Assembly (NCBI GenBank): GCA_034766995.1
Contig: CM068318.1
Span: 2,728,501-2,792,500 of the forward strand
Length of the DNA stretch: 64,000 bases
DNA from: Acanthacorydalis orientalis
Taxonomy: Eukaryota; Arthropoda; Insecta; Megaloptera; Corydalidae
Direction of reading: 5' to 3'
Translations under genes and position numbers: made by a program
The notes under the pieces: model-generated
Told to the model about the DNA's origin: nothing
Seen by the model: only the letters and a program-made list of their open reading frames with translations
Databases searched by the model: none
Part shown: positions 48,491 through 63,017 of the stretch, one piece after another
Numbering within the stretch: position 1 is the stretch's first letter
Layout of the letters: each line of letters starts with the position of its first letter

Positions 48491-49953
48491 TATCTGTAAT
48501 TTGAACAACAATGCACAATACATTTCAGTTAATAACCGAACCGTTCAATTTGAATTAAAACCAATTCTTCTATCTCTCGTGCAGCTTTATTACAACAGTC
48601 TCAATTGTTACTAATAGAAATTATTTTTACAAATATCTTGATAAAAACATTTCATTTAAAAAATGTTTATTGGATACTTTTATTTCGCAGTATATTAAAA
48701 AAATAAAGATGGGATATATATTTGTTCTAAAAAAATATCCTCTATTTTTTTCCAATAAATGTTTTAAAGGGAAATCTTATTTATCCATACATCTATTCTG
48801 ATTGATTTCATATTCTCTATCAAATTTCTGATATAAATATTAAAATCTTATGCCCACAGATGTAAGTTTTGGAAGCTTTTTAAAATACTTCATATACAAT
48901 TTGTATTGCATTTCTTGGTCTTCAACATATATACACATTACTGGAAGAAAAGAGTTTTTCTTATGAAAACAATATTACATTTTCTAATACACATTTATTT
49001 ATATTTACCATCATGACTAGCTAATATAACATAGTTGGAGTATACAGTTGTCTAATATTTTTTTTTTATTATTTATATTATCATCTAACAATATCAACAT
49101 GCCATAAATATACAACTGTTTCTTTATTCAAATATAATTTCAAAAAAACTTATATGTATATATGAAATTTGTGTATAACATTCAAAATTGAATAACATTA
49201 CACTTGCATAAGTCTTTCAATTTTTTTAATAGATTTGGTAACAATAACACAACTTTAAATAAATATAATAATAATAATACATATATATTTTCTTTTCATA
49301 TATTGTTTACGAATACTTTCAAATAGGCCTAAGATTACTGTCAAACTAGTATGTAGCAATTTAATAGGTTCTTCGTTTGTGTCACACAGCCAAACCACTT
49401 TCCGTAATATTTTTTTTATGTCATACTTATGACATTAATACCGTGTAGCGTTTTTAAATTAATTTACTTATATATTAAAATTAACTCTGTAATTAATCTG
49501 AAAGAAAAACATACTGGAATAAATATAAGCAATGATTTTTCACATTATCTTAACAATGGCATTAAAATATCTTTGAGACATAATATATTCATTTCCACAC
49601 TTGAAATACTATCGATATAATACATAGATTGTACTTGAAATATACGAAAGATATAAACTGAAACACTCGTCCTGCAACAGGCTAGTTTTATAATTTCTAT
49701 TTTTTGTTTCCAAATTAACAAAAATGCATACTGAAACAAAAAATCACACTATCTGAGCTTCATTTAAAAACAATATATATATATATATATATATAAATAT
49801 TTACAAAATAAAATACTTAACATTAGCCCACACTGTCATTTTAATATGTCAATTTTCCGTAAGTAAACGAAACATTGGTTTCGGATTCTATTTTTTACAT
49901 TCTACAACAAAGCGTAATTCAAACCTAAATATATTACTAACCATTTACGATAC
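48491..49953. other. Region between the ZCCHC7-like promoter and the DMXL stop
   Basis: About 1.46 kb of AT-rich sequence that should hold the DMXL 3' untranslated region on the right and the ZCCHC7-like promoter on the left. A (TA)n lies at 49773-49796. Candidate minus-strand AATAAA signals, for example at 49123-49128, are too common here to choose between. No frame has coding character. Confidence 0.55.
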
Positions 49954-51869
49954 CTAATACATTGTTTGTACAACAAGGTCACGATCTGGCAATTGTCGGA
50001 CTTTCATACTACCGTCAGCACCGCAAGAGAATAATCTTCCTGCACCGTCGACATAAATTTGAGTCACTCCCTGTCCGATGTTCTTAAAGAAACTTCCACG
50101 AGCATGTTCTCCTGACAATAACAGTAACTGGCTATGAGCAGATAATCCCCACACCTGAAAACACAGTAATAACAGCAGTCACAGTAATACTGAAAAGTAT
50201 GACAACATTTTCAACGATTCAGACCTTAATATCACCGTCTGCAGATCCAGTAACAAAGAATTCTTCATGAGGATCTATAGCGAGACATTTTACAGGAGAC
50301 TCGTGTGCAGTAAAACGATGTCTTAAGGCTCTCGCTCGCATATCGAACAAACTCACATCCCCACGTTTTCCAGCTGCAATAAGCAACTGATGTTGAGGTG
50401 CAAAAACTAAACTACTCGCACCTTGCTCGTGGCAGGAGAAGGCTAAAAAAAAAACAGTCATAATAACATATAATAATGAAGAATTATATATTTGACAATT
50501 ACAATTCACTTACCAATTACTAATGATTTCTTTTTCGATAATAAAGTATCCCATAAGGCAACATTTTTATTTTCTGAACTGTGACCAGCTAAAAGTTAAG
50601 AATACATATTATTTTTAAAACAAAAAAAAAAAAAACTATATCTCAAAACCATACCAGTTGCAACCATACTACATGATCCAAGAAATACAAAATCACTGAT
50701 TCCTTTATTATGACACTGATACGTCTGAAATGAAAACTTTGTTAATAGCATCAACATAACACATTCACAAACTATTAGAACCTCAAAATATATATTTAAA
50801 TATCATGAAATCTTACAAAGAATGGCCTGTTGTTATTTGATGTCAACCCCAATTGCCACAAGCTCAGATTGCCATCAGAATCCGCAACACCGAACTTATT
50901 TCCATGTTCTGAGAAGCGTACACGTGTTACTTTGGCAAATGTACCTGCAGGCCGCGGTGTACTAACTGGAGCAGTATGACCCCATTCCCAAAGTTGAACA
51001 GATCCATCTTGCCCACCTGTTAAATCTATACCAAGAAACCCATAGTTTTTAGATTTATTCATAAAGGTTACCTGTTTAAACTTTATGCATCTCTAAGTAT
51101 ACTTACACAGTGGCAATAATGGATGAGCACAGATACGTCGCACTCCATCTATTTTATGTTTCATGATCTGAAATTAAAATTGTAATTATTTTTTTTACAA
51201 CTTAGCATAGACTTGTTTAAAATCAAATAGAAATATTTTACATGCCAAACATAATTTTAATAAGCGGTACTTATAAAAGCAGAAATTAACTTGAATAAAT
51301 AGAAAAGATCATACATTGATAATTACATTTTATTAAAGTTGTTTATCTAAATTAAGGCAAAGAAAAAAGAAACACTATATAACAAAAGCTGCAACTAAGT
51401 AAATATATAGAGAAAACCTGAAAATTGTTTTAAAATTCCTAAAACAATATAATAGTTGCAAACTGCAACCAATGTATTTTTACCAATATTTAACTTTATT
51501 CGAATAAGTCTCAAACACAAATTTTCATAGTTGTAACAAAAAGTCTATTTAATTTCTGAAATTATGGAAACGTATATTTTATATATTTTTATAATACAAG
51601 TATAGTAAAGTTGCTACTAAATGAAACATAGTTACAATTGTTGAAATGATATATTCGATTCTTTATTTGTATATCGATTACATAAAACTTGGGAAATGTT
51701 GCTGAAAACATGTGTCTGAGATTAATAAAACTTACTAAAGCAATATAATGAAATAGTAGTGATAGTGAGAGTGAAAGAAACGCACCGGTCGAAGCACAAG
51801 GGGCGAGCGATGTAGGACAAGCTGACAGAAGCGGGCGCTGTGTGAGCCCGGAAAGCTCAGTCCCTTCAT
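49954..51869 (-). CDS. DMXL2 (Rbcn-3A): DMXL C-terminal WD40 repeats (7 exons)
   Basis: C-terminal beta-propeller half of the protein. Repeat ends seen in order are GGQDGSVQLWEWG, GVADSDGNLSLWQLG, NKNVALWDTL, GKRGDVSLFDMR, SADGDIKVWGL and CGADGSMKVRQL. The protein ends VVQTMY before TAG at 49954-49956. The 84-nt exon 51786-51869 encodes 28 residues beginning MKGLSFPGSHSARFCQLVL. It sits alone between introns of 1,169 and 618 nt and joins both neighbours in phase. I recall this KGLSFPG segment from insect DmX proteins, but that comparison is from memory. No clear poly(A) signal lies close to the stop. Confidence 0.92.
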
Positions 51870-54800
51870 CTGCAGCCGCAGGCAACACAAGACAAGTGAC
51901 AGCACACCACACACACACAGTCACACACGGCCAGCAGTAAAGCAGCCGTCGTTGAATTATTTTCGATTCAATAAGTTTTTTTCAAAGGCAAAACACTCTT
52001 ATTATAGTAATTAATTTCTAAATTGAAATTTAAAAATAGTACCACCTTATCGAATCCAAAATAATACATTTATTAACTTTTCTTAATAATACAACTGAAT
52101 GAATTTTAATTCGTTTAATTGTTTAATCACTGCAGTAAAATGCAATGATTATAATAATAATAAACATATTTGAGAGTAATCAACTTACACTCAACAGTTA
52201 TTTAGAAAATTGAAAGGATTTTTTTTATATCATCTAATTGAACTTTATTTACAACATTTACTATTATTATAATAATCATTGTCGATCGATATTAAATAAA
52301 TGTATAAATTATATACATTTATCAATTCGTACACATAAATAAAGGATGTGACTAAACAAATAAATAATTGATATATATTAACAAACCAATGCATGTTATA
52401 GCATCTTCCATATTGTAAAAACAAGATAAATACATTTTTTAATAAGGCATGTAATACAAAAGGTCGACTTATGCTATTTTGTTAGGTTTGAAATCATTTA
52501 ATGTGCATCCAACATTTCATACCTACATTTGGATTTTCAAATTTTCTTCAAAAGTAAATGAACAAAAAATTATGAGTTCGAAAGAGAATGTGTTAGTGAT
52601 TTATTGCTGTACAATGGATTAGATATGGCAAGCAGTGTTAGTGAAATTCTGCACGTGTTAAACTATTACTTTGTTTAATAACAATCTTTTATTTGTATTT
52701 ATTAATCTAACAATACCACAAATTACAATTTTAACTTTTTTCATCAGTTATTATTATAAAAGGATCTACTATAATAACACAGAATATCTCTAAAATAATA
52801 AAAATATATGTGAACAACATAAGATTAAAATAATTATTTATTAATTTAAATCATAGAAATGATAATTCTCAAACTTCAAATAAAATTTATATAATTTACA
52901 ATATACTTAGAAATCAAAAACCTAAAACAAACTGTTTCAATTTTGCAGATGAAGTAAATAGCATGAGAATGCACATTTTTCAATTATTTACCAGTATAAA
53001 AATATCACCGAATAAAAAATATATCATAGATTACGTACCACAGACGTTCCACGGCCAGATTGTCCGGGAACAGTCGGTTGCGGTGACTGCGGTACACTTC
53101 CCTGTTGACCGGGAGCACCCGGTATACGGTCCGTAGGTGTCTGAATAACCAAAAAGCTAGTCGGCTGACTTCCATCAGAACGCATCGACATACTAAGAAT
53201 ATCGAGTTCACATTCGTCTTCAAGCCAAGCCGGTAATTCTAGCAATAATGAAATATCCATCTCTTGAATTTCACGTGGTGTCGCAAGTGCCAGTTGTCCA
53301 TTATTTACCTTTTTTTAAACAACAATAAAAACATTACATATCTTATATTAAGTTTAAAACATTATTATTTACCTGATTTAAACAAAAAGCAGATATAGAA
53401 TCCTGTTCTTTATGTATAATTCTTACAGGTTCTGGATGATGAGAAACTACTCCATCCGGACTTGTCGTGCCTGTACCAGGTGAACTATCATCTAAAGGTG
53501 CTGGAGGTTCAGTTAAAGCACACATTGATCGACGCTTGCTAAACACTGCTCTTATAAACACATCCTGTAATACAAAAATTCAAATTCAATAATATATAAT
53601 CTACACATTTGTTAAATAAGTTTATACAATACTAACACAATTTTTTTATTACTGAATTCTGAAAATGTAAAGAAAAACATATGATATTTACCTGAACCGC
53701 TTCCTGTCGTACTAAGAATGTCCATAGGCGACGAGCAGGAGCTGCCTGATGTTTAGATGAAAACGGTGTATTGTGTGGTTCTAAAAGTTGTCTGTATTTA
53801 TGAAGAGCAGGGCCTTGTCCACCGTTCGGCTGCTGCTCTACGAAACAACCAGGGATAAAATCGGACGGAGACGGACCACGAGATTCTAAATCTGCCCGTG
53901 TTAATTCCTGATAAAAAATATTAACAATAATTGTACCGAAAGATATATTACAATAAATATGTCTAAACGATCGACAGTTCAAATCTGTTATTTATTTTAT
54001 AAAACAACTCACCTGCCATCGAGCAATAGTTCTCAATGTGTTATGAATGAGTGGTGAACTCACAGGAAGTTCATGAGCTTCAAGTCCAGTGAGCGGTAGG
54101 AAATTGGATAGTTGAGCATGAGCGAGTTTAAGAATTGCATGTCGCATAACAGCCCAAGCAAGAGAATTGGGATCTAAATGCTGAATGTTATCGCGAGGTA
54201 CTCGTCGTTTACGCATCGAGGTCCCTGTAGCGTTTTGTTGTGAAAGTTCAGTAGACGAAAATACATCTTCTTCATCACTCGAAACATGATCGGATTCTGT
54301 GGCACAACTTTCAGCTGAATCATAATCACATTCGACATCTTCAGGCTGCAGAGAAAAAACAAAGACAATTATTTAAAAAAATCATAAATGATTATTCGAA
54401 TATATTAAAAATGTTTCCATAAAAATTAAACAATACTGCCAATTTAAAATCATAAGCTACACTTTTCAATACCTTGGCTAAAAAGTATGAAAGCATGGAC
54501 ATAACCGGCGGCACAAATTGTTCTCTGTAAGTTGCACGATCTTCCTTCATAGTATTTGTGGGGGCAGATCCTGATATAGTCTGTCCGAGAAGACGCTGAT
54601 TAAATCTATTTCGGTGTTTGACAATCGAACCCCACACACCGGTCGTTCCATCTGTAGGTGAATCCCCACGATCTCGACCGGCCTGTAATAAAAACGAATA
54701 TCGATATATAATTTCACAACGATCTTCTACCGACACAATACGTGCCGATCGTTAAATACTTACGTTCGACTGTGAACTCGCCGTACGCAATAATTTTTTT

Positions 54801-57800
54801 ACACCGCCTCCGAATAATATAGACCACGTTCGTTCATCGAATTTATGCGCTGCGAGTCTATATAAAATGTGTGCATCGCATGTCGAAAAACCATACACCT
54901 TCATTTGAAAAAAATGGAATTATTAATTACGTCTAACAAAATAAACAACAAACGTTAATACCAGAAGAGCTGAATATACAGCCACGAACGCTTCGCAAAG
55001 AAGTACACCGAGCCGTGGAGCATCGTCATCTCTTTCCCTAGCTAATAACGCACGGAGACTAGCTACACCAGGCCAACGTGCAGGTGGAGTAGTAGCCATA
55101 AGAGGTTCGTCAGAAGAATACCTTCTCCGTCCACCCACTAAGTGTGATGCAACTCCACATCCATTTATACGTGCCAAACTCTCCATCCCAGCACTTTGGA
55201 ATCTAATAAAAAAAATTATAATAACTACCTTTGAATTCTGCAAACAATAAAAGGTAATTTAATTACACTAACCTATCGACCGCAGCTGCCTGTTTTGTAC
55301 TAAATGAATCAGAATCACATAAACATTGATAAATACACGCGGAAAGAGCAACAGCCAAATCACGAAGCACAAGTATATGTGTGTCAGCAAGGCTCGGATG
55401 TGGCACGAAATTTAATTCGAGAATAGTTTGAAGCATGTCGTGTGTATGTGCCTAAACCAAAACAATGAAATTAGTTAATTTACTACTGGAACTTATACTT
55501 CTAGCATTTTTTTTTTATTACTTACAAAAGTAAATGTTACAGTGCATACATAAATGTTTGATCAAATGTTGAATAATTTTTTTTTTCAAAATTCTTTAAA
55601 TACGTAACAAAAAGTAAAAAAGTCAACACTATTATATGAACAGTCATATAAGCTTTATTTAACAACAGTCCTTTTTAAAATATTTGTTGATATTTTTTAA
55701 AACAATTTCCTTTAATGTTAGATCTTTTTATTAAATAAACTAATTAAAAACAGTCAACATTAGTTACTGATTTACTAAATTAAAAGCATCAAAGATAAAT
55801 ATATAATTACAGTAATTTGTTACAAATTTTTGAAGCATCAGATTTAATAATTTTAATAATTACACATTTACATTGAATTAATTTATAACAAATTTAAACA
55901 CATGCTCAACACACCCTACAATACCTGCAGGATGTATAAAACAAGACATGTACTTGAGGATTCCATTTTTACTCTGGTGTGTGTAAGAACTCTGACTGAT
56001 GAATCCACTGGTAATGGATTCACAACTTTCTGTAATGTTCATAAGATTGTGTTTGATTATACTATTTGATACTTTTTTTTCTAAACAGAAGGTGAAACAT
56101 AGAGTAGTAAAAAAGATACATTTACAAAACACCAATGGATTAAACTGTTATTTCTTATCAAAATACTATCATGGAAAACACTGCAATGATGATACCAGTC
56201 TAAATCTATTTCTGATAAACAGGGCATGAAAGACAAATATCCAAATAACAGTTAACATTAACTTAATTATACGTATATACCTGTAAATGTCTGACAGGAT
56301 CCGCAACAACTGTTTTACTGCAAGCGACACTCGCTGATAATAACGGTAATGTAGTTGGGAAAGGTAACGGACTGAGAAGTTGTTGCTGAGTTTTTTCTTG
56401 TTGTAACTCTTGTAATAATAAAACAAGTTCCATTCGAACAGATGCTAAACCTCCGCCTGCAGCTCCGTGTAATGAACAATAACTAACTAATGTTCGCAAC
56501 AATGTTTCATTTGCTACAATCGATTATTTATATTCAGAATAAAAAGATCAGTTATCGTTTTAAATAAATACCGCTCTATTCACCTTTGAGCCAACGTCTG
56601 CGACGAGCAGCTCTTTGAACTTTAGCTTCGAAATCTAGTTTTTCTTGCATTAGAATCTCATGTAAAGTAGGACGTTGATCTCCCGCACTGTTATCTGTCT
56701 CGTTTAGAACAGAATCATCGGTATTGGGACCGGTATGCTCTGGAAGTTCGTTTGCACCTGCCCCTGCTGCACTATAATTACATAATTGACGCAATGCCTC
56801 TACTTCGTGTTCTAACCAAATGTACAACTGATAACGAAGTTGTCCTCCTATCAAACATAAATACACACAATTAAACATAAATATTATTTGATTGTATTTA
56901 AATGTTTTATATTTTTTGACACTTACCATCTACTTCAAAACCAGTCGCTAAAGTAGAAAGTTCTTCCATTAAAATTTTAAGGCAAGCCACAAATTTCAAC
57001 TGTTGAGCCATAATATCTGACTGGCCTCCTAAACCTGTGGGACTTGCTACAGTAACATCATCTTGCTTGTCTTCAGTTTTTTCTTTATCTAATTTCAAGG
57101 CTAAGGGTGGTGTAGAAGCTCCAGAATTATCACTTCTGTTCTCATCATCATCCCACTATGACAAAGTATATTTTTTATTTTATATCCACACACTCATACA
57201 TATACGTATATGTATATGCTTATTTGCAAGTCAATTTTAAAATACATATTATAACACATAAATACCTTCAATTCAAAATCATCAGTATTAATTGTTAAAT
57301 CAGAAACAGGAGCCCTCCAATCAAGTGAATCTGCAGTAGCAGCTACAGTTATAACAGGTGCACTCCAGTCAAAAGAGTCAGATGCGTCTGCTAAAACTGC
57401 AGGTTTTGATACAGGTGTATCCCAACTAATCATGCCCGAATCAATTTGTGAATCTTGTGTCTTTAATTTGCTTGGACTGCCTAACATACCACCTGCAAAT
57501 AGTATTAAGGTCCATATAAAGAAAAGTGTCTTATCAAAATAAAGTTACAATTAGAATTGAAATTTTTTGATTAAACAAAACACTCTTTGGAAAAGAAAGT
57601 TTATTCACCTGATGAGTCAAATGATCCCTGCCGAGATGAGGACGGATCTGCAACTTTTGCAGGTAATTTACTGAGTACATCGAGTGCAAGAGCCGGGCAA
57701 CCTGCTTTAAAATGACCGTGAGCTGTAGTAAAATACAACTGCCTTTCTAACGGTGTAATAGTATCTTCTAGCAATAACTGTCGATCAGACGCTTCAATTG

Positions 57801-60800
57801 TTTTTCCTCCATAACTGAATCCGGCCAATACGACACGAGAAATTTTCTTTTTGTCCTAACAAAAAAATTCATTTTTAAAAACGTAAATATTAATAAATAA
57901 CTTTTGGTGCCAACCTGTGCAGTGGACGCAATGTGATGTCTGATAAGCAGTGGATGTGTTCTCAAGTAAACATAAAAATTGAATACGTTCGGATCAGCTG
58001 AATTTGAATCTGATCTCGATGAATGTTCATCTATGGAAGATGAAGCTGGGTGCATTGATCCAGCTCCTCCTACTAACAACGTACTAAGAGCGGCTTGATG
58101 CTCTTTTATTGTCCATAAGGCCATTGATCGTAAAAATGGATCTGGATGAGCTCTACTCATATTTTGATTGCTGCCATCAGCATCGCATCTGCAAAGCATT
58201 TTTAAAATAACTCTGTTTTTAACAATCTATGAACTGTTGAATATTTTTCTTACCCAAGAATCTCTTCATATAGCAATTTTTTCAAACTAAGAGGTGCAGC
58301 ATCCAATTCACCTTCATATAACCGAGCAATAACCATTGCTAACTGTAAATCATCTAATTTATTTAAACATACTTCTATTGCATCCCTTAATGCACCAGCT
58401 AAAAGAAAGAATGCTGCAGCATGATCGAAACGTTGTTTACCTGCAAATTTGACGAACATAAAATTAAACATGAATGCTTGAAAAACTTAACTTTAAAATT
58501 TTTAAGTAATTTTACCCAGTAGTGCAAATGCATTTTTTAATGCAGCTTTACGCCATCGTTCCTCTGTAAAATTGTTTGCAAAGAAAGCAGTCATCCTGTC
58601 ATCTCTTTTTGATCTAAACAAACCCCATACCAAAGATTTCTTTTTCATTGCAAGATAATAAATGGCAGCATCGAGTGGATCTTGTTTTTGCTGATAAGCA
58701 GCTTTTGCCAGTTTCTCGACACATGTTTTCAGAAGTGTATTGCTACGTAACCACCATCCTACTCCTAAAATAAAAACATTTTTCTATAATATCTGTTAAT
58801 AACTTGAAAAAAAAATATTATACCTAATTCTTTAAGTGTCGCCCACTTTGGCTGACCTTTTGCATAACTAGGAATTAACTGTAACAATTCACTCTGACTT
58901 TCTGAGTGATACGCCCAAGCAAGATTATTGGTGCCTACACCTTGACGCTGAAACTGAGCTCTCTGAGCTAACGGTAAACAACGTAATAAATAACCATAGT
59001 GTTTCATTGCCAACAGAAACCGTAATCCACATTCATCCAGTGAATCTAATCAAAAACAATGTATCCTTTAGAATATCGGTTTGAATAAACATGAAAGTAA
59101 TAATCTACGCACCTGTAGACATATCATCGGACTGTGCCACACCTTGCAAATTTTCTTTGGCTAAAGCAGTCTTCGCAGCATCAATAGCAAATCTTTCTGC
59201 AAGATCTGTATTACATGTAGCTACTGTATCAGCTAAAGCTAATAAATGCATTTGATCTAAACTCGACAACCCTGGCAAATGTGTATGCGTAAGAAGACGA
59301 GATAAAGTTCTTCCTTGCCTAGGTCCGAAATGTGCAAGAGACTGGCGCTCTGGCAGAGAACTACGACGATCAGCTCTTCTGCCCGAACCTACATCCATTT
59401 CATCACATTCTAATAAATCATCTAAACTGTCTTCTGCAGGAGCTCCATCAAATAGTTCATCATAGCCAGGTTGTTCATCTACCGAAGCACCTCCTAAGTT
59501 TGAAAGCAAATATTAACATTTCACATATACGACTAAATATAAACATAAGTACCGGTATTTTCCCTATCGGCAGCCAAAAGAGTCCACAAAGGAAGCGGTG
59601 GTATAGAAGAAATTTCAGCATAATCCAGCGACATGGATTCATCTGGCATCTGTGATGCTGCTGCAGTCGAACCTCTAGGCTCAGGACTACCTGCAACTCC
59701 ACATCCAACAGACAATGTTCTAGTTCTTGACCAACTCTTAGGAACACTTTCATCATCGTCTCCCATTCCATTTCGTACCCCAGGACCACCGATACATCGC
59801 ACAAGATGTGCAAGAATAGCTTTAACCCAACGAATTTTTCCGGAATTTAATAATTCCATTAACTGTTTAGGATGATACTGTGGTAAGACAGGACATGCGA
59901 TTCGAGATGCTTCGAACAGTCCGTAATCTGGCATATAATCAACGGCAGTTGAATTCGAAGTACCCACAGTGCTTCCGCTACGTTTTTTTCTCGGATCCGA
60001 CGAAAGTATCTGTAAGTTCACAGAACTGACACGTGATAGACCGGGCATAGACGCTACGTTCTGTAACCGACGTTGATTGCTTTCTTGAACTAACGTGCGT
60101 AAGTCAACGTCTCGCAACTGTCTGGTATCTTGGGTTTCTTCGGTATCGCCAGGATTCAAGCGATCATAATTCCACGGTTTGCTTGGTTTCCATTGAGTAT
60201 AAACGTGCATTTCTGAATCCATACCGACAACTAAAATGCCGTCTCGGACCCATGAGATTTGCATGGGGAGAGGAGGAAGACCGTCTGCTGTTTGAAGTAA
60301 GATCTTCCTGAGCTTCATCCAACGAATTTCATCGACAAAATGAGGTTGAGCGAGCGATGAAGCTTTACGGAGTATCGGTCTATTTGTAGACTGTGATTCT
60401 TTCATTGCCTGAATTAAATTTAAAATAAAAAATCAATGTTAATTTTTATTTCAGAATTTTATAAGATATACCTTCATATTGGCTTGTGCTAAATCACTAG
60501 AAACAGGTGTAAATAACATTATTTTACTGCCGACTGCAACAGTTAATATATGACTACCATCTTCCTTTGATACCCAATCCAACTGAACTAAATGTTTTTG
60601 TGTCAACGGACACGTGTTTCCATTCTCTGTTATAGATTTACGTAAAGATTGAAGAGTACTGAAGCTAGGAACAGCGAGCAGTGTTGTTTTTGAAAGTTGT
60701 TCTGGTGGCTGTAACATTTTTTCCATCTAAAATACCGGTCTTTTATTTTAAAAAAACCACACACAATCACTTACTTGAAGTTCTGATCTACTTCTTGGTT

Positions 60801-62975
60801 CCTCGTGACTAAACGTTTGTAAAACTTGAGTTAATCTCTGTTTCTTCTGTAGATATTTCGAATCATACAAATAACTCAAATCGAGGTGCGGATCGATTTG
60901 TATTCGTGGTAAGTGAATATTTTTTAAATGAATCGTATCTTCGAGAACCCACTCTGAACCACCGGTACTCTCGCATTCATAAATTGCAACACACAAGTTC
61001 ACATAACGAGATTCTGGATCAGATTTTCCAGGTCTGGTAAAACTACGTCCGTACTTATATGCACAAGCAACTCTGCCGGAATACGCTGCACAGACATTTA
61101 ACGGCTGCCCTCCGATATCGATTGTCGAATCGTGTTCTCTGTAACGAAAAGATATACCTATCTGAATACAAAATCTTAAAGATATATTAATAAACATCAT
61201 AACGAATCTTTAAAATCAAACAAACCTGCGAACCATCTCCCACTGTTTCCATCTGTAATCTTCACCGCATTTCCAAAATACAACAGTACTATCTGAACAA
61301 GCAGTAACAAGTGTATAAGGTGCTAAGCAAGCTGGATATATAGATGCTGAACTCAAATGACCTGCAGCTGGAGCAGCATGTATAACTTCTACACCATCAG
61401 GAAGAGGCAAAGCTTGTTCACACACTTTTTTTGTAGATATTGTTACATGAGGTGCACAAACTGCTGCACCAACTGTTTCTCCATGAAGATCTGTACCACT
61501 ATCTTTATCGATTTCATCATCATCTTGTACAAGATCACTGTCTGGTACATACATCATACTTCCTGTTAACCCACCAGTTGCATCAACAGGATCAGGCTGT
61601 GAAGCAATCACAAGTCTCCACATGTGAACTGTAGTTCCATTCAGAGTTCTTTCTAAGACCACTATATAAAATGGTTCTTCAAACTCCGCTGTACGATGTA
61701 AATCAACCATTGCTCCACCGTGTTGTTGAGCTTCAGTTAAGCCGAGTTCACTGATTCGACGGCCATCTGTGGGTTTATCAACACGTTCACCTAAACAAAA
61801 AAAAATCATTGTACAACTTAAATATATTTTTATTAGGATTTATAAAGTATCGACTACAATTAAAAATACTAAACATACCGGTTATAAGCTGTTCTTGAAA
61901 AACATGAAGAAACTGTGTGTTTTGCCAGTCATGAGTAGCATCTGCAATTGCATCCAATTGTATAACACACCCTGGCCGAGCTGTTGATTGCTCAGAGACA
62001 ATTTTTATTTTGTCATGTAAAGCGAAATGAGGTAATCCATCATCGGAACTTTCAGCCTCGTGTGAGGAAATGCTATCGAGAGACGCAGTAGCTCTTAAAC
62101 GACTACGCCTCTCTGAAATCGATATTTCCGCAAGAAGCGTCCGGGCATCGATGACCGCTTGATAAACACGCAAACTTTCACCGTCGCTCGCAACGAAACA
62201 AGCACTCGGAGAATTGCTCAAATTTCCTAGCGTCGAACTATAAAAAGATCGTTTTATTATATGAATCATAAAAGTAATACGCATCAGTACTAATGAAAAA
62301 CAATTACCTCGGAAGTAACGTAGGTATCCAAGCGACATTAGAAAATGCTGAAATTTGAGGTGAATTTATTCGTGCTAATTCATTCACACCTCCGGATTTG
62401 GATAAAGGACCGACTGCATCTACACGCCATAAAATCAGTTCACTACAAAAACCCTGAAATTAAATAATAATTATTATTACTTCAATTACTTTTAAACATT
62501 TTTATTTAAACTCACAGTTAAACTAGAGGTATTCTTGTCATCTCCAGTATCACTACCGTTATGTGAATTTTCTTCAGTCTTGTTACTAGGAATGTCTAAA
62601 ATTAAAAATAATAATTATTATTATACACATATACATGAATACTTTTATGTAAAACTTATTCTTACCTATTGCCATGTTATGATGACTTGTGGTCAACAAC
62701 AAAGGAAGAACAGGATGGCATGTAATATCATTAACACGAAACCTATGTCCTGAAGCTCTACTCGCATGTGCTATACTTAATACTTGTGAAAACTTGCTTT
62801 TATCAGCAAATGTTAATTCCCAAAGATTTAATGTTCCATTTGAATGCTTACTGACCATCGATATTGTCGGGGCTGGATGTGCTGCATCAGACTGTGATGA
62901 TATCGTATCTTCGTTTAGTGAAGATCTTTCATTAGAAGCTTTCTGAACTGGTAAATTTGCAGCATCTTAAAACAT

Positions 62976-63017
<42 letters not shown>

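Noticed and set aside
51589..51924. 111-codon minus-strand frame beginning MTVCVWCAVTCLVLPAAADE, resembling a signal peptide
   Set aside because: It runs through the acceptor and donor of the 84-nt DMXL exon in a different frame. The spliced DMXL reading is supported on both sides.
53005..53223. 72-codon minus-strand frame overlapping DMXL exon 53039-53308
   Set aside because: Out-of-frame shadow of a well-supported exon.
55878..56229. Frames of 76-85 codons on both strands inside the 829-nt DMXL intron
   Set aside because: AT-rich, no motif, and wholly within an intron with consensus ends. A nested gene is possible but unsupported.
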